From Stropharia rugosoannulata (Eukaryota; Basidiomycota; Agaricomycetes; Agaricales; Strophariaceae): a DNA stretch of 64,000 nt. A program made the translations under genes and the position numbers. The stretch spans positions 1,302,001 through 1,366,000 of the forward strand of contig JANCIK010000006.1 in the NCBI GenBank assembly GCA_028532985.1, read 5' to 3'. Of this stretch, positions 52,156 to 63,393 are shown in pieces. The notes beneath the pieces are model-generated. The model did not search any database. It was given only the letters and a program-made list of their open reading frames with translations, and was not told the origin of the DNA. Position 1 is the stretch's first letter, and the number at the start of each line of letters is the position of its first letter.

Positions 52156-53044
52156 TTAAACTGTTACGCTGCCACCATACATCCCTAAAAAGCGTCAGTG
52201 ATGGTGGATATAAAGAAGGCAAACCTGACATACAGTACTTGGATGTGTATTTGACTGAGATAGGCGCCGACCCGGGCGTGCACTACGTAAACAAATCAGC
52301 ACACAGAGTAACTTTAAGCAAATAATGATTAGATATACTCACCGATGCAGGCGGTTGTCCTTCGCGAGTATCAGTGCGGTAAATCGTCGTCGCAAGCGAA
52401 CCGGAGACGCTATTCAGTTGCAGCCAGTCGACATCCTTGCTGCCCGTAGGAGCCGGGATGTTGCCGACCTTCGCAGCGAGCACAAAGGCGTTAGCGTTAC
52501 CCTTGGCACTGGCTGCGCGGAAGTCCCACATGGGGCTAATGCCCGTTCCGGAGGGCGAGGTGACAAAGTAGTGTGAGCCCATAAGCGGGTAGCAGCCGCT
52601 TGCGGTGGATCCAAAGCTGGTGACGCTAGCAGGCAGGGCTTTCCACGCGGTGAGTGCGATGTCTTGGACGGTTTTGAAAACCGTGGGCACGGACGTCAGG
52701 CATGAGAGGTCGTACAACTGTGCCACTGCACCGGCAGACCTACATGAGGTGAATAAGTACGTTATTACTGCAAGACGCGAAATGAGAAATAAAATATCTT
52801 ACGTGTATTTCCCTGCATCAGAACATGTGTAATTCTGCACGCCAACGCCTAAAAGAACAAAAGATGGTGTTCCCGCGGTGTTTGTGAGGACAGTTTGGTT
52901 GGTCGGGACGGTGAAGTTCTGTTTGATGGCGCATGTGCGCTTGCCCGACAAAGGAGAGCCTAAACCGGACGGTGGCAGAGAGAATGGCGGAGCGGCAACT
53001 GCAAGAGTAGCTAGAGCGAGAGTGGTAATGAATGAGAGCGCCAT
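52156..53044 (-). CDS. Secreted DUF3455 protein
   Basis: Four exons. The first (from 53044) begins with a signal peptide, MALSFITTLALATLAVAAPP. The body follows the DUF3455 pattern: PTNQTVLTNTAGTPSFVLLGVGVQNYTC, then AQLYDLSCL, GSHYFVTSPSGTGISPMWDF, KDVDWLQLNSVSG, TIYRTDTREGQPPAS, and the spliced C-terminus CTPGSAPISVKYTSKYW with a short final WMYGGSVTV (stop at 52156..52158). The mature protein is small, all-beta and secreted or wall-associated. In databases the family is often mislabelled malate dehydrogenase. Its function is unknown. Introns near 52740..52800, 52270..52345 and 52200..52235 were placed from splice signals and family motifs. Confidence 0.88.
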
Positions 53045-54273
53045 TTGGTATTAAGCAAAATCACAAGAGGAATAATAGAGCAAAGATATCTGAGAGGCAA
53101 GAATCGACCCGCTGGGTTGATGGTCACAAAAATTAAGGAGGGTAAGAATTACTGAAGACAAACTCTACGAGACTAGAAAGAAGGAAGGGAAAGGAACGTT
53201 TTTGTTTCTGAAAGTCCTCACCTTGTCCTTTTATTCTCTATCAAGTTTGCTTTCAGGGATGCAGTGTTTTAAGAGGACGCCGACTTTCCCTGAATTCGGA
53301 TCTTTCTGGCCAGGCACCCATATACCGGTGAGCAATAAAGCAACTTACCCTGCGCTCAAAATATCTCCACAAAGAAATCCGCTCAAGCCCTTTGAGTGGC
53401 TTTTCAAATTTACGTACATGTTTAGTTGCACACTGCAGAGTGTTAACACCCGGATAGATCCATAAATCATAAAAGTTCGACTAATTGTTCACAGCACCCT
53501 TGAAGTTGCTTGAAGTTTGAAGTAGTAACGAAGTGAGTCGTAAGTAGAAGAAGAAAAGTCTTGCTTCTCAGGCTACCAATAATTTGGTAAAGATGTCTCT
53601 TCAGCTCCCAGGCTCCAAGGACCAGATAAAGTAGGATGAAGTTGCTTTCGACTCGTTTGCTTTGATTCGGCCATCAAGGACATTCGGATGATTTAAATTC
53701 TGGCATGGAAATGGCTTGAGATCGCTCATACTTGCTTACCTGTTTGTAGAATAGCTATAGTGGTGTATGCGAGAGAAATGGTACTGGACTTCATGGAAGG
53801 GGCCACAATCGTCCTTTTCGGTGAAATAGAACTTGCAAAGTTGACACTCATAATTGAATTTATAACGGAGGAGAGTCGATGCAACTACTTACAAGTTCTT
53901 AACTTTTCACAGCACTGTGGCATGATTGGAATCAAGGATATAAAGAAAATGATAAACATGTCATATTTCCTTGATCACACACCGTCTCATGCCGTTGGTG
54001 GGGTAGCCGACTGGAAGTTGGCAAGGCGACATGATAGACTTCGCTTAAGCGCCGGTGAATAATATGAGATAATATGTTTGTTCCCTTCTATAGACGCCAA
54101 TAGATTTCCCATTGGGTTACCTCACGGAGGCGCTATGATAAGAAACAAATAGATCGTACATATTCTGTGCTTCCCCATGATGGGTTGGGTTAGTATTGCC
54201 GGAAGTTCGTTCAGTACATGTAATAACCATGAAAACGTTCACTGTGGCTTGCTTTGCCTAAAAAGACAAACCG
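53045..54273. other. Gene-free stretch
   Basis: 1.23 kb upstream of the DUF3455 gene. A plus-strand frame of 100 codons at 53760..54062 has no recognisable features. The first ~200 bp should be the DUF3455 promoter. I see no mobile element. Confidence 0.5.
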
Positions 54274-56180
54274 TCACAATCGGGTTTTATCTGTTGTGAG
54301 AGTTCCATATCGAGGCTTGGCCTTTGCGTCGTCCACACGGTGCACCGTCCCGGACCTGGATGCGATACGAATCTGTTTGAGACGGCTCAGGTAGGACCCA
54401 TCGTCCTCGTTACGAATGTAGTATGCCCAGTCAGCTGTCCTGTCCGATTCGACCTGCGAAAATCCACTCCCGAAATATGCAAACCTATTTCCTGTATACT
54501 TGAAGTCCCAGTCCTCGTAGCGGGGCTCAGCTATCGCCTCTATATAATGCAGCGTACTCCCAGGCCACAGAGCGACAATCTTCCCGCACGGGCTGCTGCT
54601 CTTGTACCAAGATCTGCAGTCGTGGTCCCAGACTGTCTGCTTCATGAATTCGTCCTTGAAAGCAATGAAGTCCTCTACAGCCTCCATCTTTACATTGAAG
54701 CTGTGTATGTTTTCGGTCTGCCAGCGGTCGATAAATTTCAGCATATAGTCCGCCTGCGCCTCTAACAGGGGTAGTCAGCACACGATCGTAAGAAAAATGG
54801 ATAGCTTCCAACCGATGGCAACGAGCAAGGGTCCGTTTCCGTTAGGGCTATTTGGCCCGATAAACATAAAATAGTTGGGGATGTCATTAGCAGCCATGCC
54901 CAGGTATGATTTCGGTTCGTAGGCCCACTCATCGCGAAGGTCTTTCCCATTTAGGCCAACAAGGGAAAAGCGAGGTCTGAAGGATGTGTCGAACCCAGTA
55001 GCACAGATTAGGACATCGACGGGGTGCTCCTTTCCATTAGATACACAACCTCGCGCGGTAACCTTCTCAATTTCGCCGAAGACGACGTTAACTCGGTCGG
55101 ACGCGAGAGTCTCGAGATAGTTCGTCCCCGGCGTGAATCTACGACAGCCAACTGGGAAGGTGGGTATAACCAGTTTCTGAAGGCTCTCGTGCTGGAGCTT
55201 ATCCTCCATCATCTTCTTCATGGCAGCGAACGTATTCTTCTGGGACGCAGACTCAGTAACAAATATGCGGAAAAGCTCATTCATGTTAGTTTCGAGTTCT
55301 TTGCGGTAGGCAAGATGTGCTTGCGGATCCGTCGCATACGTGCGTTTCTCCTCTTCAGGGAAATCGCGAGGCTCAAAACCTCGCACTGGTGACACCCATG
55401 TAGGCGCGCGGATGAAGGTAGTCACCTTACGGGCGATGGGCGACACTGCGGGGAGCACCTGTATACCTGAAGATCTGTATCATTTGTCAGATAAAAGTAT
55501 AAATGAACGATGTAAGAAAAGTACCCATTTCCTATTAAACCAATGTGTTTTCCTGTCAGGTCCACTGACGAGTCCCATTTTGCTGTATGAAGAAGGGGCC
55601 CTTTGAAATCATGAAGTCCCGCAATATTGGGCCATTTCCAGGCATTGAGAACACCGGTGGCATTGATAAGGACGTCGCAGGAATCAGATATTCTCGTCTC
55701 ATCCTCGAGGTTTACTATGTCAACTTCCCATTGCCCTCCTATATTGTTCCATGTGGCTCCATAGACTTGATGCTTCAGTTTGACGTATCTGTAGAGGTCA
55801 TGCTTTCTAGCAAATGACACAAAGTATTGCCGTATTTCACCCGAACCAGAGTAAACCGATGACCAATCAGGCTTTGGATCGAAAGTGTAGGTATATGTGT
55901 GGGCTGGTATGTCACAGGCACAGCTGTAAGTCGTTAAATGGGTGCTCAAAGCTATTAAAACTAAGGTGACTCACCCAGGATAAGTGTTTTCAAACCAGGT
56001 GCCCGAAATCTCTTCATTCTTTTCATAGATGGTAAGAGTGAAGTCGTCGAACGAGCGCTGAATCTTGTAGGCTAGAGCTAGACCAGACGCGCCTGCCCCG
56101 ATACAGATCACCTTCACTGGTCGAGGATGATGTATAGGTTGTTGGGATCGATTACTAGAGAAGGGAGACTGATTGCTCAT
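54274..56180 (-). CDS. Baeyer-Villiger-type flavin monooxygenase 2
   Basis: Four exons, the first 55975..56180, encode about 590 residues. Motifs: CIGAGASG for FAD, SGTWFENTYPG, fingerprint FKGPLLHTAKWD, GLIGNGSSGIQ for NADPH, and ICATGFD. It is clearly closer to copy 3 than to copy 1: both have FPVGCRRFTPG, AYEPKSYLG/FG, NYFMF.GPNSP and the C-terminal LWPGSTLHY.EAIA.PRY. It extends about 25 residues past the other two at the C-terminus (ending TLTTDKTRL). Flavin- and NADPH-dependent oxygenation of a ketone or sulfide is inferred from the family. The start is supported by a CATATAAG box about 50 bp upstream. It is divergent from the cyclase-family hydrolase. Confidence 0.93.
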
Positions 56181-56504
56181 CTTCTTTCGAGGTAAGTGAA
56201 TGAGAAGGCTTCGAAAACTCTCATAGACTTATATGGTGCTGAATCTGAGAAAAGCCTGAGCTGGATGGGGCAAAGATGTCCCAAGTGTGGATAAAGTGAG
56301 AGTGTGTGTGTTTGAGAAGATACTGAGATCATCGCAGGCCATTATTCAAAACCTTAGTACAAGCCTGTTATGAATCCAGTTCAAGCAGAGTTGATGGTCA
56401 TTAGAGGACTAAACGGGAATTGCCGACCAGTACTACTACTACGTAATCATTGTTTACGAGACTCGCGCAGTGCGCGCTACCCTTGCGCTACACCTCAACT
56501 TATT
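56181..56504. promoter_or_regulatory. Divergent promoter, monooxygenase 2 / cyclase-family hydrolase
   Basis: 324 bp between divergent starts. A CATATAAG motif on the minus strand near 56228..56235 is suitably placed for the monooxygenase. Divergence of an oxygenase and a hydrolase suggests, without proving, common control. Confidence 0.5.
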
Positions 56505-57239
56505 ATGCCCGCCAGGTTCATTGATCTCTCACATCACCTCTCTGCTTCGACACAAATTTATCCAGAAGACCCCAAATATGCGCTTATATCTCACTCCACT
56601 CATGCGGACGGGTGCTGTGTTCATCGCATAACTCTTGGGACGCATACAGGAACTCACATCGATGCCCCTTATCACTTCCTGCCCGATGGTGCGACTACCG
56701 AGGCTCTTCCTCTCTCTGCATGCGTGGGACATACGCTCGTTCTTGATCTCTCTGCTGAGGAGCTAAAGCCGCGTGAAGCGATATCCTGGACGCGTCTTGC
56801 TCCTCATGTCGCGGTAGCCGAGGGCGCGTGGGCTGTGGCAAAGAAAGGGGAAGAGGCCCCGCGCATCGTCTTAATTAATACCGGCTGGTCCAAGGCCTAC
56901 TACCAGACGCCTGAATATCTTTCACATCCTTACCTTCTTCCGGAGGTAGCCTCTGCGTTATTATCGCGAGGTGTTAATCTCATCGGTACTGACACGCTGA
57001 ACCCTGACGAGACCCCCGTGGACGCTAATGGCCACGCCGTGCCTGGAGCTGGAAAGCATGGTTTTGAATTTCATGACATCTTTCTTCGGGGTGGAGGAAT
57101 AATAGCAGAAAACTTGACCAATTTGGAGGAATTGGTCGCGGCGGAAAAAGATGGAGACAGGTGGATCGTGAATCTCGTGCCACTCAAGCTGGTGGGCGCC
57201 GACGGTTCACCAGTGCGGGCTTTTGCGCATATAGTCTAA
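56505..57239 (+). CDS. Cyclase-family metal-dependent hydrolase
   Basis: A single exon of 244 residues. The first ATG in the open frame (56370) would add a 45-residue leader of no family character. The ATG at 56505 begins MPARFIDLSHHLS, as in the family. The metal-binding signature is GTHTGTHIDAPYHF (HxGTHxDxPxH). Later conserved parts are GVNLIGTDTLNPDE and the final LTNLEEL. Relatives include kynurenine formamidase, isatin hydrolase and bacterial polyketide-type cyclases. They open cyclic or linear amides, using manganese or zinc. Which substrate it uses is unknown. It is one of the few intronless genes here, compatible with horizontal origin but not evidence of it. Confidence 0.92.
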   Translation: MPARFIDLSHHLSASTQIYPEDPKYALISHSTHADGCCVHRITLGTHTGTHIDAPYHFLPDGATTEALPLSACVGHTLVLDLSAEELKPREAISWTRLAPHVAVAEGAWAVAKKGEEAPRIVLINTGWSKAYYQTPEYLSHPYLLPEVASALLSRGVNLIGTDTLNPDETPVDANGHAVPGAGKHGFEFHDIFLRGGGIIAENLTNLEELVAAEKDGDRWIVNLVPLKLVGADGSPVRAFAHIV

Positions 57240-57439
57240 ACAGGAGCACGCTCTATGAGTTAATATTGACGTCGTAGTCATAGTATTAACTGTTTATAAT
57301 AGTTCAGAACGGCCTTAAGGAACATTCAACAACCTTCCTGAAGTTAGCCTTCAATGAACGTGTTTTACAGATCAAGCTTCAAGATACAACTACATACATG
57401 TGGTGCTACTGATCTACACGGCGTTCAAGCGCTCGCCGT

Positions 57440-57978
57440 TTAGCAAGTAAGTTGACCATTGCTATTTGTCAAACAAGCATCTAACACAATGTTTAAGAAA
57501 CTGGACATCCATTGCAAAACAGTTGAGCATACCAAGGTTGAAATTGGCCGTTGTGACCCTCACTTGCTCTACGTTCAAGCAACTGGCCGTTATCGTCAAC
57601 TCATTGCTCACGCTTGTTGAAGGTACGCCTGTTTGGATATTGCTGAAGACACAGCTAGCGCCGGCGCCACCACTGTCCATTTGGCAATCAGAGTCAATGA
57701 GTTATATAATTGAGAGAACGAGGCAAGAACTACTTCAATTGGCAACCAACTGCTCCGTTTTGGTTGCCCGTGCATTGACTTAGCTCGATGACTGTATTGC
57801 TCTGAGTGATTCCGTCGTTCTCAAAGCATGTAGCAGCGACGTTTGCAGTGTTCGCGACGATCGACCAGTCAAAACAGGTTGCTGCTGCGTTTATATTAGG
57901 CGCCGGGGCTACAGTTGCACATATACCAGCGGCAAAAGCTATAGTGAGTACGATTGATGAGAGGTAGGGCATTATCAT
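57440..57978 (-). CDS. Secreted cyanovirin-N-like (CVNH) protein
   Basis: Exon 1 from the ATG at 57978 gives a signal peptide (MIMPYLSSIVLTIAFAAGIC) and the first CVNH repeat (CFDWSIVANTANVAATCFEN, ending IELSQCTGNQNGAVG). A middle exon gives GGAGASCVFSNI and ELTITASCLNVEQVRVTTANF. A last exon (from a TTAG acceptor near 57500) gives DACLTNSNGQLTC and the stop at 57440..57442. The two halves show the internal pseudo-repeat of the lectin fold. CVNH proteins bind high-mannose glycans. A secreted fungal one could act in defence or wall binding. The join from exon 1 to the middle exon does not keep phase at any canonical GT..AG pair I can find, so the gene may be damaged or the read may contain an indel. 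Confidence 0.72.
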
Positions 57979-58290
57979 TGCTGGATACTTCGCTTTGAAG
58001 TGTTCATCCGTTTTATTTTCTAGGATACAAAAACATCAGCTGATAAGAATCCGGATCGGACAAGTGTTACTGATGAGAGCAGCAGCAGAAGCGTCGCAGC
58101 ATTGTGCATATATTAAGTCATTTGCACCTCGCCGAAGCTCACGCCATGTGCACATAGTCTTCTTGGGTCATATGTAAGTACGTAATATCTACTCCAAAGA
58201 ACTTATTTATATTCTTATATTCAAAGCAGGTGTACTTCATATATATTACCAAAAAAAAAAAAGGACGCAAAACTGTTGGGGACAGTCGCC
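57979..58290. other. Intergenic, monooxygenase 3 3' end to CVNH start
   Basis: 312 bp between two minus-strand genes. An A run of about 12 bp at 58251..58262, on the plus strand, lies about 30 bp past the monooxygenase stop. Otherwise nothing. Confidence 0.5.
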
Positions 58291-60203
58291 CTACACAACC
58301 GTTACGGGGCCATTCATCTCTTCCCGCGTGATTGTCCCCGATTTAGAAATTATCTTCAACGCCTTTCCGCGGCTCAGATGTGGGCCATCATCTTCATTTC
58401 GAATATAGTAAGCCCAATCTGCTGTTCTGTCCGATTCCACTTGCGAAAATCCGTTGCCAAAGAAAGCGTATCGGTTACCAGAGTATTGGAAGTCAAAGTC
58501 GTCGTAGCGTGGGTCGGCGATAGCTTCTAGGTAATGCAGAGTGCTTCCAGGCCATAGGGCAGTCACCTTGCCAGAGATGCTGTTATTCTTGTACCACGAC
58601 CGACAGCCTTGTTCCCAGACTGTCTTCTTCATGAACTCGTCCTTGAAGGCAATGAAATCTTCGACAGCTGCCATCTTCGGAGTGAAGCTGTGAATGTTCT
58701 CTGTCTGCCAGCGGCTGACGAACTTCAACATGTAATCGGTTTGTGCCTCTGAAATATTACCCTGCAGTGAGTACAGATGCCAAATAAAAAGGTCTACTTT
58801 ACTTACCCATAGCGATCAACACAGGTCCATTACCTATAGGGCTGTTTGGACCTACGAACATGAAGTAGTTTGGATAGTCGTGAGCCGCCAATCCAAAGTA
58901 GGACTTGGGTTCATACGCCCAAGCATCTGCTAAGTTCTTTCCACTGGCACCAATCAAGGGGAAGCGGGGGCGGAAAGAAGTGTCAAAACCCGTTGCACAG
59001 ATCAACACATCGAGCGGATACTCTTGGCCATTCGAGGCAGAGATCAAACCCTTCTCCGTGATCATTTCGATTTCCCCATTTACAAGCTCGACTTTGTCGC
59101 TGCCAAGTGTCTCCAAATAATTGACGCCAGGAGTGAAGCGCCTGCAGCCAACAGGGAATGTCGGCACAACGAACTTCTCGAGGCCTTTGTTATTCAGCTT
59201 CGCCTTCATATCGTCCGTCATTTTGTCCGCGGTTAATTTCTGTGCGCTGGACTCTGCTATGAACAGGCCAAAGATGCCGTTGATCCCGGTCTCTAGCTCC
59301 TTTCGGTATGTGAGCAAACTCTCGGGGTCTGTTCTGAAGCGCTTGCGCTCCTCTTCGGTATATTTGCGCGCTTCGATGGCCTGGGCTGGTGCAACCCATG
59401 TCGGCTCACGGATGAACGTCGTCACTTTGCTGACTATAGGAGCAATGGATGGCAGAACTTGAATTGCGGATGACCTACGTGGGCCGGTAGCCAATGAATG
59501 ATCCTTGTGGTAGAAGTTTGCAAGTGTGACACCCACCCATTCCCAATCAAACCTACGTGCTTCCCTTTCAGGTCGACTGAGGCGTCCCAGCGTGCAGTAT
59601 GAAGAAGAGTGCCTTTGTAGTCTTTCAATCCGGCTATGGCTGGCCATTTCCACGCATTCAAAACTCCTGAAGCGTTGATCAAGATATGGCACTCATCCTT
59701 CTTGACGGACCCATCGCTAAGATCAGTAATCTCAATGTCCCATTGCCCAGATTTGTCATTCCATAGCGCAGCAGACACTTGATGCTGAAGCTTAATGTAT
59801 TTGTAGAGATCGTACTTGTTTGCGAAGGAGGTGAAGTACTGGCGAATTTCGGCAGAGCCCGCATAGACAGAGGACCAATTGGGGTTCGGTTCGAAGCTGA
59901 ATGTATAAGTGTGCGCAGTGATGTCGCATGCACAACTAGTCCGCAGTACACGCTATCAGAAAATGCGAGAAAATGTAGGCCCTTGACCCACCCAGGATAA
60001 GTATTCTCTATCCACGTTCCGGAGACGTCTTCGTTTTTTTCGTAGACAATGAGCTCGAAGTTGCTGAAAGACCGCTGCAGCTTGTAGGCGAGCAACAAAC
60101 CTGAAGCCCCAGCACCAATGCATATGATTTTCACATGCCTGGGTTCATGAATAGGTTTATAGGGGGAGAAGTCAGGGACCTGGGAAAATACACTGCTTGC
60201 CAT
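58291..60203 (-). CDS. Baeyer-Villiger-type flavin monooxygenase 3
   Basis: Four exons with the three conserved intron positions of the family in this window, about 575 residues. Motifs: CIGAGASGLLLAYKLQR for FAD, SGTWIENTYPG, fingerprint YKGTLLHTARWD, GLIGNGSSAIQ for NADPH, and ICATGFD. The start ATG at 60203 (MASSVFSQVPDF) is preferred over one 57 bp upstream because of the family leader and a TATA box 64 bp upstream. The third intron has an ordinary GTAAGT donor, in contrast to copy 1. It ends MNGPVTVV. The nearest relative here is copy 2. Product and substrate as for the other copies: oxygenation of an unknown ketone or heteroatom compound. Confidence 0.93.
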
Positions 60204-60785
60204 GGAGGAAAGAGCTTGTCGAGTCTTCCGCAGTGGGTATCTGTCGCCGTCTAAACTCACTTCAGGTATTTATACCTTTCTCACTTATTCCCATCGATTA
60301 AAGAAACTGACATACAAAGGAATCTAGCCTATGCATTTGCCGGTAGTCTCTAACTTACCGTAAGATGCCTTCTACATATTTCCATGCATCAAACTGCACA
60401 GGATTTCACTGGTGGTGTCGACAGACCCTCTTACGGGTGAAGCATCTCTGCATTAAATGTTTAAAATATTTGCGCAGAAAAGCCTCTATTGAATATAATA
60501 TGCACTACTAGACATAGACAATGCTTACTACTCATCTTCCTGTGGGAAGGCCGCAACTGACCTGCCCGTGAATTTTGAAGATTCACTGCAAAACGACTGA
60601 TTAGGCGTTGTCCAACTTGGTCTTCCCACCGGGGCCCGGTACTCTGAGAAACCGCCATCCTTTACGAGACTTAAAGGTGACGCACAGATACAAAATTACC
60701 ATTCACTAAACAGTCTCTCTTGCAATAGATACGTACTATCGACGTTAACAACATAACAAAATAATTCATTGAAAGCTTATCAAAA
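60204..60785. other. Intergenic, MFS transporter 3' end to monooxygenase 3 start
   Basis: 582 bp between two minus-strand genes. Holds the transporter terminator and the monooxygenase promoter with its TATA box. No further gene. Confidence 0.5.
60267..60274 (-). promoter_or_regulatory. TATA box candidate for monooxygenase 3
   Basis: TATAAATA on the minus strand inside a 12-bp palindrome-like GGTATAAATACC (60265..60276), 64 bp upstream of the chosen start codon. Such a strong TATA box fits an inducible gene. Confidence 0.6.
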
Positions 60786-63393
60786 TCATATTGTGTACCT
60801 GTAGCCACTCCATTCGTCACCCTTCTCTTTCTTTGCATCATCCATCGTGGCAAATCGTCCGTTCTTTAGGTTCTCTGGCTTGTGCGTTTCAGGTTCGTCG
60901 TCGATATACTCGTCGCGTTCCCCTCTGTCACGACGCGCATTTTCACGTTTCAGGAAGGTTAAGTATGTAGTTGAGGCGATTATACCAATTCCGATGTATA
61001 GAAGCACGAGCCCTGTTATGATATTAGAAAGGATGTCAAAGATGGTATAATTAACAGGTTCACCGTGTCCGAGGGGATACCATGGCTTATCTCTGGCACG
61101 ATACTGAAAATAAAAGTTTGAGAGTATTCACATTTACTGGTTCAAGGTCGACTTACGACATTGGAGCTCACGGCACCGTTCAAATTTCCGCTGCAAGTCC
61201 GGGAAAACGGTTAATGCGCGCAACCAGACTACCGTTTTGTATAACTCACAAGCCTATGACCATCGCAAGCGACACGCTACGCTTGTATGAACCTTCCACA
61301 TTGTTTGACGCCCAAGATCTTGGTTCACAGTGTAAGGATGAAATTGACAATGTACAAATTACAGTGGTTACTTACATAGTGTTAGCTGTAAAAAGGTAAC
61401 ACATCGAATTAGTCAAGTCATCCATTTTAGAAAGAGAATTGGCTCACGAATAATGGGGTAAATTCCACTATTGAGTTGATTACGAAAGATTCAGAGGCAA
61501 TAGCATTTTACAAGAATATGATGCTCACCATGTCGCCAAGTATACGGCAAAGTATGACAGAGCGGGGCTTCTAGAAGCGATCAATATAATGTAGCCGGCC
61601 GCGCCTATATAAAAAAGCATGAAGAGAGCGTAAACGACAACACGAGAAACCCACCTAGGCACAGGAATCCACTGGATTCGGACGGTCAGCAAGTGAAAAA
61701 GCTTATCTGCGATTAGATTACACACATATTAAAATAGCCTCTTGTTTTCCACCGATCTGCAAGGAATCCAACACTGCAGGTAATGAGGCAAGCAAAAGAA
61801 TATACGGGAACAGTCAACAGATTCGCAGGTGTAGCCGTAAAGCCTAAAAGGAGGGTGAATTAGAACGTATTTAGCAGAGTCATTTTTAGAGGTATATGCA
61901 CCAAGCTGGGGTCTTTTATCAGTGCTTCAGTACTGGTGGTAGAAGTAGGACTGCATACCTGATTAATGATACTTGGTAAGAACAACGAGAATGCGTACAG
62001 CGGCATGTCGGCACCGGTGTATACGAACACTGCAAGATAGGAATTACTTTAGTTAGTCAAATTACAAAAGGAGCATCATATCTCACTTCCGACCCATGTT
62101 TTCCAATCCTTTAGACTTTTAACGAGATATTTAAATCTAAATGTTTCTCCAGCGGCACTAAATTGGGCATCCTGCTGTAGGCGGCGAATAACTACCGTTC
62201 GTTCCGCTTCAGTAAGGAATTTTGCGGTGTCGGGGAAGTCCTGTATAATCCATAATGACAAGACACCGGCTATTACAGTTAGCAGACCCTGGAGAACTTT
62301 AAATAGTTTCAAAACGCCGCGAAGTGTATAACAACGGGTGGAGAACGTACTAAAGATCCACGCCCACGCAGGCCTTCCACCGATGCCATCCATCTTTGAA
62401 ATAGCCGCCTAACAGCGCGCCGTTAAGACTGGTTGAAATAAGCCCTCAGATCGTTTACACTCACAGCGAGCAGTCCGCCGAATGCACCGGACACAGTTGC
62501 TGCGGAGAAAAAAATAGCAGCGCGCAGCCCAAATTCGGAGCGCTTGTACCAGCTGGTTCGTGTGAGTACTTTACAACGTTCTTCATGATGGGCGCCACTG
62601 ACCATGACAGATAATAATTAACGCCAGGGAACAAACCAGCTTCGAACATCCCAAGACACCATCGCAAGCCTTCAAAACATAGTCAGGCCAGTGTCATCGA
62701 GACTGGCTACGAGCGTCTTACCTAGAAGTTGCGGATAGTTGTGTGCGATTCCCTGAAGAGTCTGTATCACAGCAAATGTCAAAGAGATGACTCCGTGAGA
62801 AACATACAACAATCGGGCGCTTACCATAACTACTCCCCAGAAGAACATCAAGAATGATAGCCACAAAGAAGGGCGGAGTCGTTTCAAAAACACATTTGAG
62901 GGGACCTCAAACAACGCGTAGCTGAAGAAGAAAATCTTCGGAGAGGTCAGATATGACGTAACCGAATAGCAACATTGAATTCAACATACCGTAAGCGTCA
63001 AGAGGTACTGGTTGTCCGTCATATGTAGGTCGGCTTCGAGATGATATAACTAAAGTTTTCATCCTGTTAGCTCCACTGGAGAGAGTGGATCCTAGATGTT
63101 GCCTACCTTCGCACTGAATAAACACATACATAGGTTGAGGTCGTAATCAGGAATCAGGAGGACTTTCGAGATACTTACTTTCCAATACTTGTACGATCCA
63201 AGAAGCTTAGAAGGTACAAGAATGATAGCCAGGGGACAAGCGCCAGATCCATCTTCCACAACAACTTTTTCTCGTCCACACCACTCGTGTCTACACCCGC
63301 ATTGTACACCGCAATCTTGGTCTTCTCATTCTCAGAACTCGCTTCTGGATCAGAGGCGGGAGTGGACGCCCGCTTCTCTGGCGTTGTCGACAT
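60786..63393 (-). CDS. MFS transporter, allantoate/Dal5-type (ACS family)
   Basis: A multi-exon gene from the ATG at 63393 (MSTTPEKRASTPASDPEASS) to the TGA at 60786..60788. An upstream ATG at 63450 is in frame but lies outside the family start. The cytosolic N-terminus leads to the first helix, LVPWLSFLYLLSFLDRTSIGK, a clear ACS-family signature. Later pieces are GYVISDL, FEVPSNVFLKRLRPSLWLSF, RWCLGMFEAGLFPGVNYYLS, LEAERTVVIRRLQQDAQ-like loop residues, and the C-terminal LKRENARRDRGE followed by KKEKGDEWSGYRYTI. Family members carry small organic anions such as allantoate, nicotinate or other vitamins into the cell with protons. The exact substrate is unknown. Interior exon borders (61400..62400) are approximate. 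Confidence 0.9.
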
